Shown here in pieces: positions 50,613 through 62,050 of a DNA stretch of 64,000 bases. The DNA comes from Symbiodinium natans (Eukaryota > Sar > Dinophyceae > Suessiales > Symbiodiniaceae): NCBI GenBank assembly GCA_905221605.1, contig CAJNDS010002001.1, positions 489,001 to 553,000 on the forward strand, given 5' to 3'. Both the position numbers and the translations under genes were made by a program. Positions within the stretch are counted from its first letter, which is position 1; the number at the start of each line of letters is the position of its first letter. The notes beneath the pieces were generated by a model that saw only the letters and a list, made by a program, of their open reading frames with translations, had not been told where the DNA came from and did not search any database.

Positions 50613-52150
50613 TTTAGGGTTTAGGGTTTAGGGTTTAGGGTTTAGGGTTTAGGGTTTAAGCTTAGCTCAATGGTTGGCGGCCTGAGCCGTAGGCTCTTAA
50701 TTTTAGCACCTTTAGAGCGCACAAGGTTTACAGGATTTGCGGGCTTGTATGGGTTCTAGGGTTTACAAGGGATTTATCTTTGGGGTGTTGAAGGTGACGA
50801 GCAGTCAATTACAAGCTCCCTACCTACTACGAGTAAGTCCCCAGGAAGTCTAGACTCTAGGTCCTGCTGTGTTTAAAGCTGGGTGAAGGGTGTATGGGCA
50901 GGGGCTTCGGGGGTTTGCCCAAGAAGTCGAGGGGCCCAAGGAGGAAAGGTTTGGGTTCAGAGCCTTAAGATTTCCCAGAAACTGTAGGGTCGTCACAGGC
51001 TTCGGGTGTAGAGCATTGTGCTGTACTAGAAGCTGTGTGAGCTGAACCCAACAGCTCTAAGACCTACAGCCCAGCAGCAGCATCAACCCTAAAAACCGAA
51101 CGCCGCCTGGCTCAACACCAAAAACAAGAGCCCTGAAGCACCAACCCGAAAACTGAAGTTATTAACATCCCACCCTCAAGCACTGGCCGGGTCAAGCTCA
51201 CATAGACAAAACTGTGACAGGCTGCCGTTCTTCTTCACGACCAGGCCGGGTGTCAAGAAGCAGGTTCACTACACTAAGCCTGACACAGTAGAGTGGGCGT
51301 GAGGCGCTGGCCTCAACGAGTCGCCTGCTCAGCAAGAGTTGCTGAGATCAGTGGGTTCCGATATGGCAACGCCCGACGTCGCCCTAAGGCCCGGTAATAT
51401 GCTATCGCAGGCTTTTTTGGGGTGTAGGGTTTCGGGTGTAGGTTCTAGGTGTTGTTGTGGTGTTTATAAGGGTACCCAACCCCCAGAAAGGAAACTACGG
51501 GTGCTGCTGCGCATCCTGGTGCATCACCTCTGATTTGGATCGTTGTGCGTCCCGTCGCTCGGTGTGATGACACTTGCCGGCAGCATGTTGACCCTGAAAG
51601 CCCAATAATCGCCCTGAAGCCCAAGACAGCAAAGCCAGATACTCGAAACCCACAACTTTGACAGAAGACGATTCCTGCTGGGAGTTGCACCTGCCTTCAA
51701 GTGCCTTCCAGTAAGGGTTCCAGGATTGGGATTAAGGGTTGTAAAAAAACACATGGGTGTGGCAATGGGTCGGGTTTAGGACGGTTTTGATCGAACCTTC
51801 ATGTCTCTTGATAACACCAAACTCACATTGTCGGACAAAAACCGAGTGCCGGATCCCTACTTGCACACTAGACCTGCACCCCCCTGATCCCTAAACCCCA
51901 GAACCAAACCCAAAAGCACCCGGGTCATAAGTACAGCTCTCTAAACTCTAAACCTCTTTGGGGTTCATGTTCTGATCACGAGCCGTGTCTATAGACATAT
52001 ATGCATATCTGGAAAGCCGAGAACAAGAACACAACTCAAAGAACTGGTCAGGGATCCACTTATAACTCCCAAGCCCTAGAACCCTTCGTCGTGCTGAGAC
52101 CTAAGACCCAAAAATCATGAACCCTAACCCTGAACCGTAAACCCTAAACC
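50613..52150. other. Mostly non-repetitive stretch, no resolvable gene
   Basis: Frames on both strands at 51180-51280 (minus TPGLVVKKNGSLSQFC, faintly like a Ty3-type RT start) and 51530-51690, none decisive. 51455-51515 resembles a worn introner A2 (TTATAAGGGTACCCAACC ... GCGCATCCT). The fourth cluster cysteine exon of the ferredoxin was not found here. Confidence 0.35.
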
Positions 52151-52160
52151 CTAAAGCCCT

Positions 52161-54006
52161 CCGCCCCCGTCCTCACGCACGCCGGGACCATGCAGTCGCT
52201 CGTAGAAAGGCTTCTCGAGGATGAGGTGGCAGGTGGCGCACTGCGATTAGGGCGTAGGGTTTAGGGTTTCGGGTTTAGGGTTTTGGGATTAGGGGGTCAT
52301 GGTTGCGTGAGCTCGCGGTCTAAGGTTTAAGGTTTAGGGCTTAGGGTTTAGGGGGGGGTTTAGGGTTCGGGCATTCAGGATTTAGGGATTGAAGGTTGTG
52401 GCTTCAGAGAGGGGGGGGGGGGGGAATTCTGCGACGGAAGCCCAGTAACCATCTTAGAATAAGGGCACCCTTTTTGGGGTTGGGTTGGAATAAGGCAAAC
52501 CAGAGCCCAAAACAAGGGAAAAGGGTACCACTGGGCTACCAAGAGTCCGAGTACGACGTCTACAACGAAGCCAGAGCAACTCGACGACCCAGCAATACTC
52601 GACCCCAGGGTTTAGGGTTTAGGGTTTAGGGTTTAGGGTTTAGGGTTTAGGGTTTAGGGTTTAGGGTTTAGGGTTTAGGGTTTGCAAAGGAACCTGAACC
52701 ACACCAAGCAAAAACACAATGGTCCACCCCAAACCCTATCCAGCCTTTGAACCCTAAACCCCGAACAACAACAAACCCCAAACTCCAAACGGTTTAGGGT
52801 TTAGGGTTGTGTTTAGGGTTTAGGGTTTAGGGTTTAGGGTTTAGGGTTTAGGGTTTAGGGTTTAGGGTTTAGGGTTTAGGGTTTAGGATTTAGGGTTTAG
52901 GGTTTAGGGTTCAACCCTAATCCCTAAAACCTAGGAACCCTAAACCCTTGACCCAAAAAACGCTGGCTGGTTCTTAGTAAGGGGTTTTTTTGGGCCCTGG
53001 GAAGAAAAGTCTACTAAAAATCCCTTAAAAAGGTAGCTATAGGGGCCCTGAATTCCCTCATTTTCTAGTAAGGACCCCTACACCCTACACCCTACACCCT
53101 AAACCATAAACCCCAAACCCCAAACCCTAAACCCTAAACCCTACGCCGCCCCACACAAAATGCAAACATGCACCTGCAGCTTCTGCCCGCATGCCGCATG
53201 GATATCCACGCCGTGCTCCTCTTTGCGGTTTAGGGTTTAGGGTTTAGGGTTTGGGGTTTATATAGGATTCAGGGTTTAGGGCCTGGGGTTTATATAGGAT
53301 TCAGGGTTTAGGGTTTGGGCCTTATCTAGGATTCAGGGTTTAGGGTTTGGGGCGTTATATAGGATTCAGGGTTTAGGGTTTGGGCTTTATATAGGATTCA
53401 GGGTTTAGGGTTTGGGCTTTATATAGGACTCAGGGTTTAGGGTTTGGGGTTTATATAGCATTCAGGGTTTAGGGTTTGGGCTTTATATAGGATTCAGGGT
53501 TTGGGGTTTGGGGTTGAAATAGGATTCAGGGTTTAGGCTGGGGGGGAAGGGAGTCTGAATGTGCTGAAAACACCATGGGCCATTGGTGACCCTAAACCCT
53601 AAAGCCTGTAATCCTGGGTTCTAAAGCTCTAATCCCTGAACCACTAAACCCTAAACCCTAAACAATCAACAATAAAACCCTAAACCCTTGAGCTGCAAGC
53701 CCGGACCAAATGAAAGGGTTGAGGGCTTAGGCTTTAGGCTGTTGTGCTTGGGGCCTCAAAGCCCTGACTCCCTGTAACCCTGAATCCCTCAAACCTTAAA
53801 AACCCCTGAGCCCCAAGTTCAAAGCCTTAAAGCCATACTAGCCCTAAACCCTAAACCCTAAACCCTAAACCCTAAACCCTAAACCCTAGCCCTAAACCCT
53901 GAACCCCTGAACGCCTAAGCCCCTAAACCCTCATTGTGGCAGCCTTCGCCACATCCACTAAGGTCGCGCCCACTGGAGCTTCCACCGTCAAGCGCCTCTT
54001 GGCATC
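52161..54006 (-). CDS. Mitochondrial-type [2Fe-2S] ferredoxin (adrenodoxin family), partial
   Basis: Three minus exons: 54006-53930 DAKRRLTVEAPVGATLVD then VAKAATMR; 53227-53174 KEEHGVDIHAACGQKLQ; 52240-about 52161 CATCHLILEKPFYERLHG then PGVRED. Joined, they give the C-x5-C-x2-C cluster motif ACGQKLQ/CATC, in the order and spacing of adrenodoxin-type ferredoxins, which pass electrons for Fe-S cluster assembly or P450 enzymes in mitochondria. The join CTGCAG|GTGC ... CGCAG|TGCGCC is GT-AG and falls inside the cluster motif. The N-terminal targeting part and the C-terminal exon with the fourth cysteine are not identified; a basic Ser/Thr-rich minus frame at 54425-54510 (SSKKGAKQTALRIT) may be the presequence. 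The intron between exons 2 and 3 is ~930 bp and holds a plus-strand coding-like island. Confidence 0.75.
52436..52543 (+). mobile_element. Introner A copy
   Basis: GGAAGCCCAGTAACCATCTT ... GGTACCACTGGGCTACCAAG; body GGGTACC, CAGAGCCC as in the 38772 copy. Left end worn; flanking duplication not clear. Confidence 0.75.
52544..52606 (+). CDS. Plus exon beside introner A, inside the ferredoxin intron
   Basis: Plus frame SEYDVYNEARATRRPSNT then RPQ, opening directly after the element's AG. A GC-AG splice to the left would join FCDGK (52425-52437). Opposite strand to the ferredoxin. Confidence 0.42.
53237..53540. repeat. Tandem repeat, ~36-bp unit, about eight copies
   Basis: Unit TTTAGGGTTTGGGCTTTATA + TAGGATTCAGGG, built from telomere-like words plus TTTATATAGGATTCAG. 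It lies directly 5' of ferredoxin exon 2, in its first intron. Confidence 0.95.
53541..53929. repeat. Rest of ferredoxin intron 1: CCCTAAA variants
   Basis: Degenerate CCCTAAA plus short spacers; no coding frame. Confidence 0.7.
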
Positions 54007-55386
54007 ATGTGAATAATCTGTTCGCCTTAAGTTTAGAGTTTAGAGTGTAGGGTTTAGGGGCGTTTTTTTTGTTTTAACGGCTTGAGGGTCTTTAGGGTTT
54101 AAAGCACCCTAGCTAAGCCCTAATCGACCCCAAGCCATTTCTTAGCTGTAGTGGCTTCCCTCACGTATATGGTTTAGAATGTTGAGGTGTTGGGGTGTTG
54201 GGTTTAGGGTTTAGGGTTTAGGGTTTCGGGTTTAGGGTTGGGGCTTCCCTCACCTGGCTTGGCTTCGGGTTACGGTTAGGGATTCTAGGGCCTGCTTCAA
54301 AGCTGGGGGCAAGTGACGGTTTTCACCCGAAACCCGAAACTCGAAACCCGAAACCCTGAACCCTAAACCCTAAACCCAGGTTTTAGGGGTTTGGGGGTTC
54401 AGTGCTTGAGGCGTTTCTAGGGCTTTCCCCTGTGATTCTGAGGGCCGTCTGCTTCGCGCCTTTTTTAGAAGAGCGGGTTGAGGGTTGTGGAGCTGTGGTT
54501 CTTACAGGGTTCAGGGTTTGGGTTAGAGTTTAGGGCTTAGGGTTTAGGAATTTGTGGGCATTGCTTGTTCTAGGGTTTAATTGAACTCTTAGGCATTTCT
54601 CGAAATACCAGAGGTGCGCAGCCTCAAGCCAGGCAGCTCTCTACATTCTGGCAATCTTTGGTGTAGCCCCTTAGCGGTTTTTAGGGATCAGTGTGTCTAG
54701 GGCTTTAGGGTTTTTTCAGCGTTTAGGGCTTTCAGGGTTTGAGCACCCGGGTGATCACAGAGGTACCATATCCACAAATATGGGCTCAGTCACCTGAATA
54801 CTATCAGATGTCGAAGAACCCTAAACCCTACACGCTAAACCCTACACCCTAAACCCTAAACCCTAAACCCTAAACCCTAAACCCTAAACCCTAAACCCTA
54901 AACCCTAAACCCTAAACCCTAAACCCCCCCCAAACCCTAAAGCCTGTCTCTGAGTGGGAAGCTGACCCACACATCTTTTTCTCCACTAGGAGCGATCTTT
55001 CTGAGACGCAGCACGGCATGGGAGGGTTTAGGGCTCAAGGTCAGCCCCTAAACCTCCCACCCACCCACTCCCCCCTAAACCCTAAACCCTAAACCCTAAA
55101 CCCTAAACCCTAAACCCTAAACCCTAAACCCCAAGCAGCAAACCCTAAACCCTAAACCCTTCCCCACCCAAGACGGCAAACCTGCATGGAATGCAACACA
55201 CGAAACCCCAGCCCCACATCTACCCTAATTATACCCTAAACCTAAATACTTCCTACACCCTAAACCCTAAAATCCTAATCTTCAAACCCTAAACCTCAAT
55301 ACTTCCTACACCCTAAACCCTAAAATCCTAATCTTCAAACCCTAAACCCTAAAACCCCAAACCCCAAACCCTATACCAGCCCTTAG
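54007..55386. repeat. Repeats upstream of the ferredoxin with exon-like islands
   Basis: Islands at 54425-54510 (minus), 54605-54665 (both strands open) and 54945-55025 (plus SDLSETQHGMGGF after a TTTTTCTCCACTAG acceptor-like site; minus MPCCVSERSLLVEKKM). Long CCCTAAA arrays at 54848-54925 and 55073-55130. An 81-bp unit containing AATCTTCAAACCCTAAACC is duplicated at 55240-55350. Confidence 0.5.
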
Positions 55387-55443
55387 TCACACCGAGTCGT
55401 AGGTGGGGTAGGCGAAGCCGCTCCCCTCGTCACCCGGTAGCTC
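55387..55443 (-). CDS. Small C-terminal exon
   Basis: Minus frame after CGCAG: ELPGDEGSGFAYPTYDSV then TGA at 55387-55389. Acidic tail, clear stop, good bias. Upstream exon may be 55955-56025 (minus LTAHMKRPASGPDPLV). Confidence 0.5.
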   Translation of the reverse strand, partial: ELPGDEGSGFAYPTYDSV

Positions 55444-55526
55444 CTGCGCTTAAGGGCTAGGAGGAGACCTAGGGTTTAGGGTTTAGGATTCGGGTTTAGG
55501 GTTAGGATTCGCCTATATAAGCCCTG

Positions 55527-55527
<1 letters not shown>

Positions 55528-55593
<66 letters not shown>

Positions 55594-55648
55594 CTCTCTC
55601 TATATATATAGAGAAAATATATACAAACATATGTTTATGTATATATAT

Positions 55649-55699
<51 letters not shown>

Positions 55700-55796
55700 T
55701 GTATATATAATATGTATATATATGTATATGTATGTATATATATGTATATGTATGTATATATATATATGTATATATATATATATGTACCTTATATAG
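55528..55796. repeat. (TA)n / TATG microsatellite
   Basis: About 270 bases of TA dinucleotides with regular TATG interruptions. Confidence 0.98.
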
Positions 55797-55954
55797 TCCT
55801 TATATACCTAAGTAGCCCCCATAGTAGCCCCTAAGGTCCCTCACGAGGGTCCCTCCTTTAGTCCCTTGATGGTTTAGGGTTATTAGGGTTTAGGGTTTGG
55901 GGTTTAGGGTTTAGGGTTTAGGGTCTAGGGTTTAGGGTTTAGGGTTTAGGGTTC

Positions 55955-57054
55955 CGCTGCTTTAGAGATGCAAAGAACAAGGGGATCCGGACCCGAAGCC
56001 GGTCTCTTCATATGGGCCGTGAGTCGGGTTTAGGGTTTAGGGTTTAGGGTTTAGGGTTCAGGGTTTCCTGAGGGTTTAGGGTTTCCTGAGGGTTGAGGGA
56101 TGAGGGTTTTCTGAGGGTTTCCTGAGGGTTTCGGGATTAGGGTTTTCTGAGGGTTTAGGGTTTAGGGTTTAGGGTTTCGGGCTTCGGGTTTGGGAGTCTT
56201 AGGGTAGCTACGTGGGCCCTGAAGCTGGGGAGCCCTTGTACATACACACACACACACACACTCACACTGCAAAGCCAATGGCCTATACTTCCGAACCCTT
56301 TAAAGAAGGTAAGGGACCATATCAAGTGACCATGTAAACTTCCCCAAACTTCCCCCTAAACCCTGGCACAAAAACCTACATCCTAGGTGGAGGAACAAGT
56401 TTGGAAGGCCAATGAGATAAAGGGAGCTTGAGGAGCTCTGGGGTGGTTTAGGGTTTAGGGTTCAGGGTTTAGGGTTTAGGGTTTAGGGTTTAGGGTTCAG
56501 GGTTCAGGGTTTAGGGTTTAGGGTTTAGGGTTTCGGGTTTAGGGTTTAGGCTTTTTGCAGATCGAGGAACGTGGATTCAAGCTTGGTTTGGGTTTTGGGG
56601 CCCAAGCTATAGGGTTTAGGGTTTAGGGTTTAGGGTTTAGGGTTTAGGGTTTAGGGTTTAGGGTTGAGTTCGGCCACTACTTCTTGGCACAGCTTGCATT
56701 CAGGCTGCTGGCTGGGGCGGGGGAGGGGACTTCGGTGCGTTCAGGCAGGGCTCTAAAATTATGGGCCCCTTTTTTGGGGTACGGCACCCTGATAATGAGA
56801 ACACTTCACAAAAGGCACCCTATTTTAGCGAACTACCCCAAAAAGACCCGGGCCCCAACTAGACGAGAGAATAAGCTAGGAATGAAAAGGGCGCACTTTT
56901 TTTCTTAAAGGGACTGATAAACAAACTGAAACCGTAAACAGGTGAATATGGGCCTGCTCTGGGTCCTAGTAGCCCTAAACCCTAAACCCTAAACCCTGGA
57001 CCCTAGACCCTAAACCCTAGACCCTCAACCCTAAATCCCAAACCCTTGCTTTTC
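55955..57054. repeat. Arrays, element H and strand-ambiguous exon islands
   Basis: TTTAGGG arrays at 55880-55950, 56026-56180, 56445-56550, 56612-56665. Element H at 56207-56340. Island 56666-56755: plus EFGHYFLAQLAFRLLAGA then GEGTSVRSGRAL; minus PERTEVPSPAPASSLNA ending in a stop. Island 56561-56605: plus IEERGFKLGLGFGAQA after a TTTTTGCAG acceptor. Partial element J 56750-56835. Confidence 0.5.
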
Positions 57055-60000
57055 TCACACCTCGCGCTGCCAAGTCCGAAGTAGCTGCCCGATGTCCGGG
57101 TGGCCGTTTTGTTCGGCAACGGCGGCTGGGCAAAGGTCGTTCTCATCTGTCTTCCTCGGTCCCAGAGTTTGGTCTGGGTTTAGGGTGAATATGGGCCCTG
57201 AATTTGGTTTAGGGTTTAGGGTTTAATTAGGGTTCAGGGTTTAGGATTTATTGGGTTTTGGGTTTCGGGTTTAGGATGGGTTCCCCTACTACCCCCCTCT
57301 ATGCTAGGTTCCCCCCACAATTGAGGCTATCTAGGGATCATGAAGCCCAATTAAGGTTATTTAGGGGAACCCATGAAGAGTTGTCTTAGGGTTTAGGGTT
57401 GCTATGGGCCCGTTGAGTTTGGAGTTTAGGGTTTAGGGTTTAGGTTTTAGGGTTCAGGGTTTTGGGTTTCGGGCTTAGGGTTCAGGAGCCCCAGTGGCAC
57501 CTAGGATTACAAAGGGTGCCTTTGCTTCTTTGCTGTTGGTATGTAGGGCGGAGTCGATAAGAGAGATCCAAACCGGCTGAAAGAAAGGAAGCGAGGGACT
57601 AATACAGGGGCCTTAATAATCAGAATAGGGTGTCGGGGGGTTATTGTAGTATGATTATATAAGGGGCCATAAGGGAACACTTTTAGAAATCCTTCCGACC
57701 CCCAAAAACTCCGGGTCCCAGTTTCTCCCGGTCCGCACAAGCCATCATCAGCAGTTGCACGGTGTTCAGGTGGCCTCTACCTTGGGGATCGAATGAACCC
57801 TAAAAAATGAGGGGGGGGGGACGGGGGGGGGGGGGCGGGTCATGCTCCCTGTATTGGCGTCATTCCTATTCAGGGTATGTAAACCCGAAACCCTAAACCC
57901 TAAACCCTAACCCTAAACCCTAAACCCTAAACCCTGTCGGGTTCATCTGGTCCCCAAGGCACTTGCAGCTATCCAGAGCGGTGTTTGACCACTGTCCGTC
58001 GCTTTGTTCTTGTCCGCCCCAGCAAAGAGAAGCAAATTCACAATCGAGAACTCGCCGTTCCTTTCTTAGGGTAGTTACACGGTCCTCTAAAAATGGAGAC
58101 TTAATCCAGACTTCAGAACCCTGTAAAGAAGGTAAGGGGACCATATTAAGGGACCATGCAACGAAAGCAAGGGGCCGTATTAAGGGACCATGTAACGTCC
58201 CTACACCCTAAAACCTTAAAAACCCTAAAACCTCCACCCTAAACCTACCATCGGGACTCTCTTCCAGCTCTACCCTTGTTCAGGCACTGGACACGGACCA
58301 CAAGCCTTTTGGGGCTAAACCTAAAACCCTAAACCCTAAACCCTAAACCCTAAACCCTAAACCCTAAACCCTAAACCCTAAACCCTCATCTTGTTCCCCA
58401 AGTCGCTCTGCAGCAAACCACAGGGGCGTCCTGCCATAGTCGTCCGCCTGGTTTGCGTCCACCGGCTCCTGGAGCGAAAGCTGTGGAAGCAGCAAGAACC
58501 TCGGCAGGTTACCATATTCTCGGGTTTAGGGTTTAGGGTTTAGGGTTTAGGGTTTAGGGGGTAGGGCTACTTTACAAGGGGGCCTTGAACCTAGAAAAAG
58601 GAAAAGGGCACCACTGGGCTACCAAGGAACTTCACGAACTCCCACTGGCACCTGGCACGAGCATAAGCTTGGGGACACAATGGTGGGTTAAGGGTTTAGG
58701 GTTTAGGGTTTAGGATTTAGGGTTTAGGGTTTAGAACTTAGGGTTTAGGGTTTAGGGTTTAGGGTTTAGGGTTTAGGGTTTAGGGACACAATGGACCCTG
58801 ACCTTGGGGACTGAACGAACCCTAACGGAGTTTATGCTTTGAATTACTGCATTACCTTGAACCGCATTACAAGACATGACCCCCAATTTTAGGGTTCATC
58901 TTGTCCCAGAGAGAGGCGTGGGGAATAGGAAATTTGGGCTCATGGTCCCTAAACCCTGAACCCTAAACCCTAAAATCCTAAAATCCTAAACCCTAAACCC
59001 TCAAACCCCAAACCCATAAAAACCCTAAACCCTAAACCCTAAACCCTAAACCCTAAACCCTAAACCCTAAACCCCAAACCCATAAAAACCCTTAACCCCT
59101 AAACCCTAAGAGGGAGAGATGAGACTGCAGGTGCCAGGACATCCCAAAGGAGGATTTAAAAAAAAAAAAAAAACAGCAAGGAGAGCCGCAAGGGGTATGC
59201 GTTTAAGGTTTAAGGTTTAAGGTTTAGGGTTTAGGGTTTAGGGTTTAGGGTTCAGGGTTTAGGGTTTAGGGTTCAGGGTTTAGGGTCAGCTACCCCAAGG
59301 TCAGCTGCTGAGCATAAGGATCCAACGTGCGGCCAACGTGCAGCAGGAGTGTAAGTCAAAGAGCCCGACGCTACCCTAAACTTTACAAGCGCTCAGGGCT
59401 TCGGGGGTTATAATATAGGGATTAGGGCTTGGAACGGCGCTTGTCCCTGACGCTAGATCACGTCCCATGGTCAGTCCAAACTGTCGAATGGTTCCCATGT
59501 ACAAGGCTCCGTCTGCCTAGAGGAACCTGGAAAACCTTGACAAAAGGGCAATAGGGCCCTATAACTATAACAATACCCAAGAAGCGTGGCAACTTCCGGT
59601 AAGTATAAAGGATATTCTAAGTAGCCCATAACATGCAGTATCTGCATTTAGACATCAATTTCTTGCTCCCCGAACACAAGGCATGGCCCACCTGGCACAC
59701 GCGGTGAGCAAAGGCGTCTGTCCTCGATGGTCTGCTCTCTGGGGGTCGGCACCCAATAGGATCAGCAGCTCAGCTATTTTGACCCGGCCTCGTTCTGCCG
59801 ATAGCCAAACTGGCGTGCAACCATCGTCATCTGCATGACCAATGTCAGAATTGGCCTTGCGGTTTAGGGTTTAGGGTTTAGGGTTTAGGGTTTACAAGGT
59901 TTAGGGTTGCCATGGGTTGCCCCATGTCCGATTTTGCCTTGATCAGGAGCTGAACGGTATCCCAGTCTCCGTGGTAAGTGATCGCTGCGCTCAACGGCGT

Positions 60001-62050
60001 GGTTCCGTAGGCATTCACCAAATTCACATCCGCCCTCGCCTCTAGCAGTAGTCGCGCCACCTTGGGGGCCGAATGAACCCTAAACCCTTTAGCGTATATG
60101 GTTCATGTTGCCTTAGAAGGGATTATCGTAGTAGGGGTTCATGTTACCTTAGAAGGGATTATATTAGTATGGGTAGATGACCCCAATTTTGGGGTTCATT
60201 TGGTCTCCCAGGCACATCCACGTTGCCCCTTGACGCTGCCAGCCACAGCAGTGACGCGTGCGTCTCTGACAAGTTGTCCAGGTTCCTAGCTCATGGTTGG
60301 GATATCATTAAAAATTAAAATCTATATTCCTCATTTGGGATATCATTAAAAATTAAAATCTATATTCCTTATTGGGTTTGAGTACCCTTAAAAATATAAA
60401 ATGTTACCCAACTATGACAAAGGTTCGGGTCAAACTCTTCGAAGATGTCGTTGGGATCAACCGGCATCTGCAGAAATGCATCCACTGCGGCCACCGTGCC
60501 TGGATTGAAGGCTACGACTCACATGGCTGTGTAAGCTCTACAACCCTAAACCCTAAACCCTAAACCCTAAACCCTAAACTCTAAACCCTAAACCCTAAAC
60601 CCTAAACCCTAACCTCAAATGCAGCAGCAGCTTGCTCGAGTCCACAGATCAAAATGCCCCAACCCCGAAGCATCGGAGGTCAAACTCTTAAGCCCGTCGA
60701 ACCTTGGGGACCAAGTCAACCCTGTTAATTTGGGATCGTCTGCCCTCTACGACTCTACTCCCTACTAGGGTAATATGAGCCAAGAAACCCTTCTAGGGTT
60801 TCTCTAATCCCTACCAAGGGAAGATGAAAAACCACAAGCCCTTTTAGGGTTACTAAAATACCTAATTATTCAGGGAATATGAACCATGAACCCTTTTAGG
60901 GTTCGTTCATTCGGGCTTAGGGTTTACTTTTTCGGCTTTCGGGTCTAGGGTTTAGGGGCTAGGGTTTAGGGTTTAGGGCCAAGGGTTCATTCGGGCCCCC
61001 AAGGGTAGAAGCCCGGCCGCCATCATGCACGGCGGTCAGGACTCTTCTCTGGTCGGAAGGCTCCAGTGCCACGAAGTCCTTGGCTGCAAGAGCAGCTTAG
61101 CATGTCGGGGTTTAGGGTTTAGGGTTTAGGGTTTAGGGTTTAGGGTTTGGGTAACCCAGGGAAAAAGGGGGCTAAACTATATTGTTCCTAAAAACAGGGA
61201 AGCCCAAAAATCACAAAGATGAGCGGTTGGCTAAGAGAGTCGTCTTGCAGCTAGAAGGGAACGCCTTCCTTGCAGACCAAGTGAACCCTAAAAGGGGTTT
61301 TTGTTCGCATACCTGCAGTAAACCCCGGAAAAGTTGGAAGCCTTTTTAAGGACGAATGGTGCCGGGACTCCCTAATACTCTACTCTTAGGGATTGAGGCT
61401 GCTGAGTTTCCAACTTTTTGGCTGCTACGATAATAGCGAGCATGGGGGACATGCCCTAAACCCTAAACCCTAAACCCTAAACCCTAAACCCTAAACCCTA
61501 AACCCTAAACCCTAAACCCCCAATTTTAAGGTTCATTTGGTCCCCAAGTTGCTGCAGGCACCGAAAGCTTCCCATGCCAGTCGAAACGGTCACTGCTCTA
61601 AATTAGGGTCCCTTGTTGAGGCAACCCTAAACCCTAAACCCTAAACATTATAAGGCGGCCCCGAATATTTAGGGTATGCAAAAAGGGACCATGTTTTTGA
61701 GAACTGAGCATATTATGGCTTTCTCGACAGGTGGATTCCAAAGGGGGAAAGTACCTAAACAAACGTTGCCAAGCTAGAACCCCCCCCCCCCCCCCTAAAC
61801 CCACCCCCCACCCCCAAACCTGAAATCCCAAAACCTTCATCCCCCACAAGAAAGGAAAAAGAAAAACAAACAAGCCAAAAACCTTTTTAGGGTTTAGGGC
61901 TTGATTGTTGTGGGAGGCAAAGTCTAGCCCCGAACCCTTGAGCACCGCCAAAGAATCGAGCACCACGACGCTGAGCTCGATGGGTCCCTCATACAGTCGG
62001 CAGCGGCAGTCCTGCGAATCCTCCGCGTGTTTGCAACAAGGTGCTGACAA
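57055..62050 (-). CDS. Ankyrin-repeat protein, about 17 exons
   Basis: Minus exons: 62050-61901, 61596-61553, 61268-61252, 61095-61005, 60702-60623, 60499-60427, 60285-60216, 60060-59938, 59855-59697, 59516-about 59482, about 59345-59283, 58667-58631, 58499-58407, 58060-57963, 57780-57726, 57154-57055 (TGA), with one or two small exons unresolved between 59480 and 58670. Phases are consistent from 62050 to 59697 and from 58667 to the stop. The N-terminus MSAPCCKHAEDSQDCRC precedes a ubiquitin-like section (FRCLQKAFPS ... RRVLTAVHDGG). Ankyrin repeats follow (THASLLWLAASRGNVDV, GCTPVWLSAERGRVKIA, GQTPLLTACADGALYMG, GRTPLWFAAENGEFSIV, GQTPLWIAASRGHLNTV). Probable scaffold protein. Donors GT, GC and GA all occur; the small exon 61268-61252 is 17 nt. 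Confidence 0.85.
57155..57721 (-). mobile_element. 567-bp introner (last intron, second ankyrin gene)
   Basis: Ends CTCGGTCCCAGAGTTT / AAACTCCGGGTCCCAG, borders CTTC/TTTC, GA-AG on the gene strand. It contains several TTTAGGG arrays and a partial element, so it looks composite. Confidence 0.82.
57781..57958 (-). mobile_element. Introner G-type (second ankyrin gene)
   Basis: Ends CTTGGGGATCGAATGAACCC / GGGTTCATCTGGTCCCCAAG, an 18-20 bp inverted repeat; GT-AG; poly-G runs and CCCTAAA inside. Confidence 0.85.
58061..58402 (-). mobile_element. Composite intron with element H (second ankyrin gene)
   Basis: Element H (58071-58200) plus single-copy sequence plus a CCCTAAA array; right end GTTCCCCAAG as in the G family; GC-AG with GCGA/GAAC borders. 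Confidence 0.65.
58500..58626 (-). mobile_element. Introner A (second ankyrin gene)
   Basis: 127 bp, CTCGGCAGGTTACCATA ... CACTGGGCTACCAAG, exact GAAC at 58496-58499 and 58627-58630, GT-AG, TTTAGGG core. Confidence 0.93.
59157..59174. repeat. Poly-A run
   Basis: About 17 A inside a CCCTAAA/TTTAGGG-flanked intron of the second ankyrin gene. Confidence 0.9.
60061..60211 (-). mobile_element. Introner G-type (second ankyrin gene)
   Basis: Ends CTTGGGGGCCGAATGAACCC / GGGGTTCATTTGGTCTCCCAG, GTGC/GTGG borders, GT-AG; two copies of a ~48-bp unit (GGTTCATGTTGCCTTAGAAG). Confidence 0.88.
60286..60422 (-). mobile_element. Introner without telomere core (second ankyrin gene)
   Basis: 137 bp, ends CTAGCTCATGGTTGGG / CCCAACTATGACAAAG, exact GTTC at 60282-60285 and 60423-60426, GA-AG. 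The body is 2.5 copies of a ~42-bp AT-rich unit (GGGATATCATTAAAAATTAA). Confidence 0.93.

Noticed and set aside
51180-51290. Ty3/gypsy reverse transcriptase fragment
   Set aside because: A single LVVKKNGS-like string without the following RT motifs.
55544-55834. 96-aa Tyr/Ile/Met-rich open frame
   Set aside because: Translation of the TATG/TA microsatellite.
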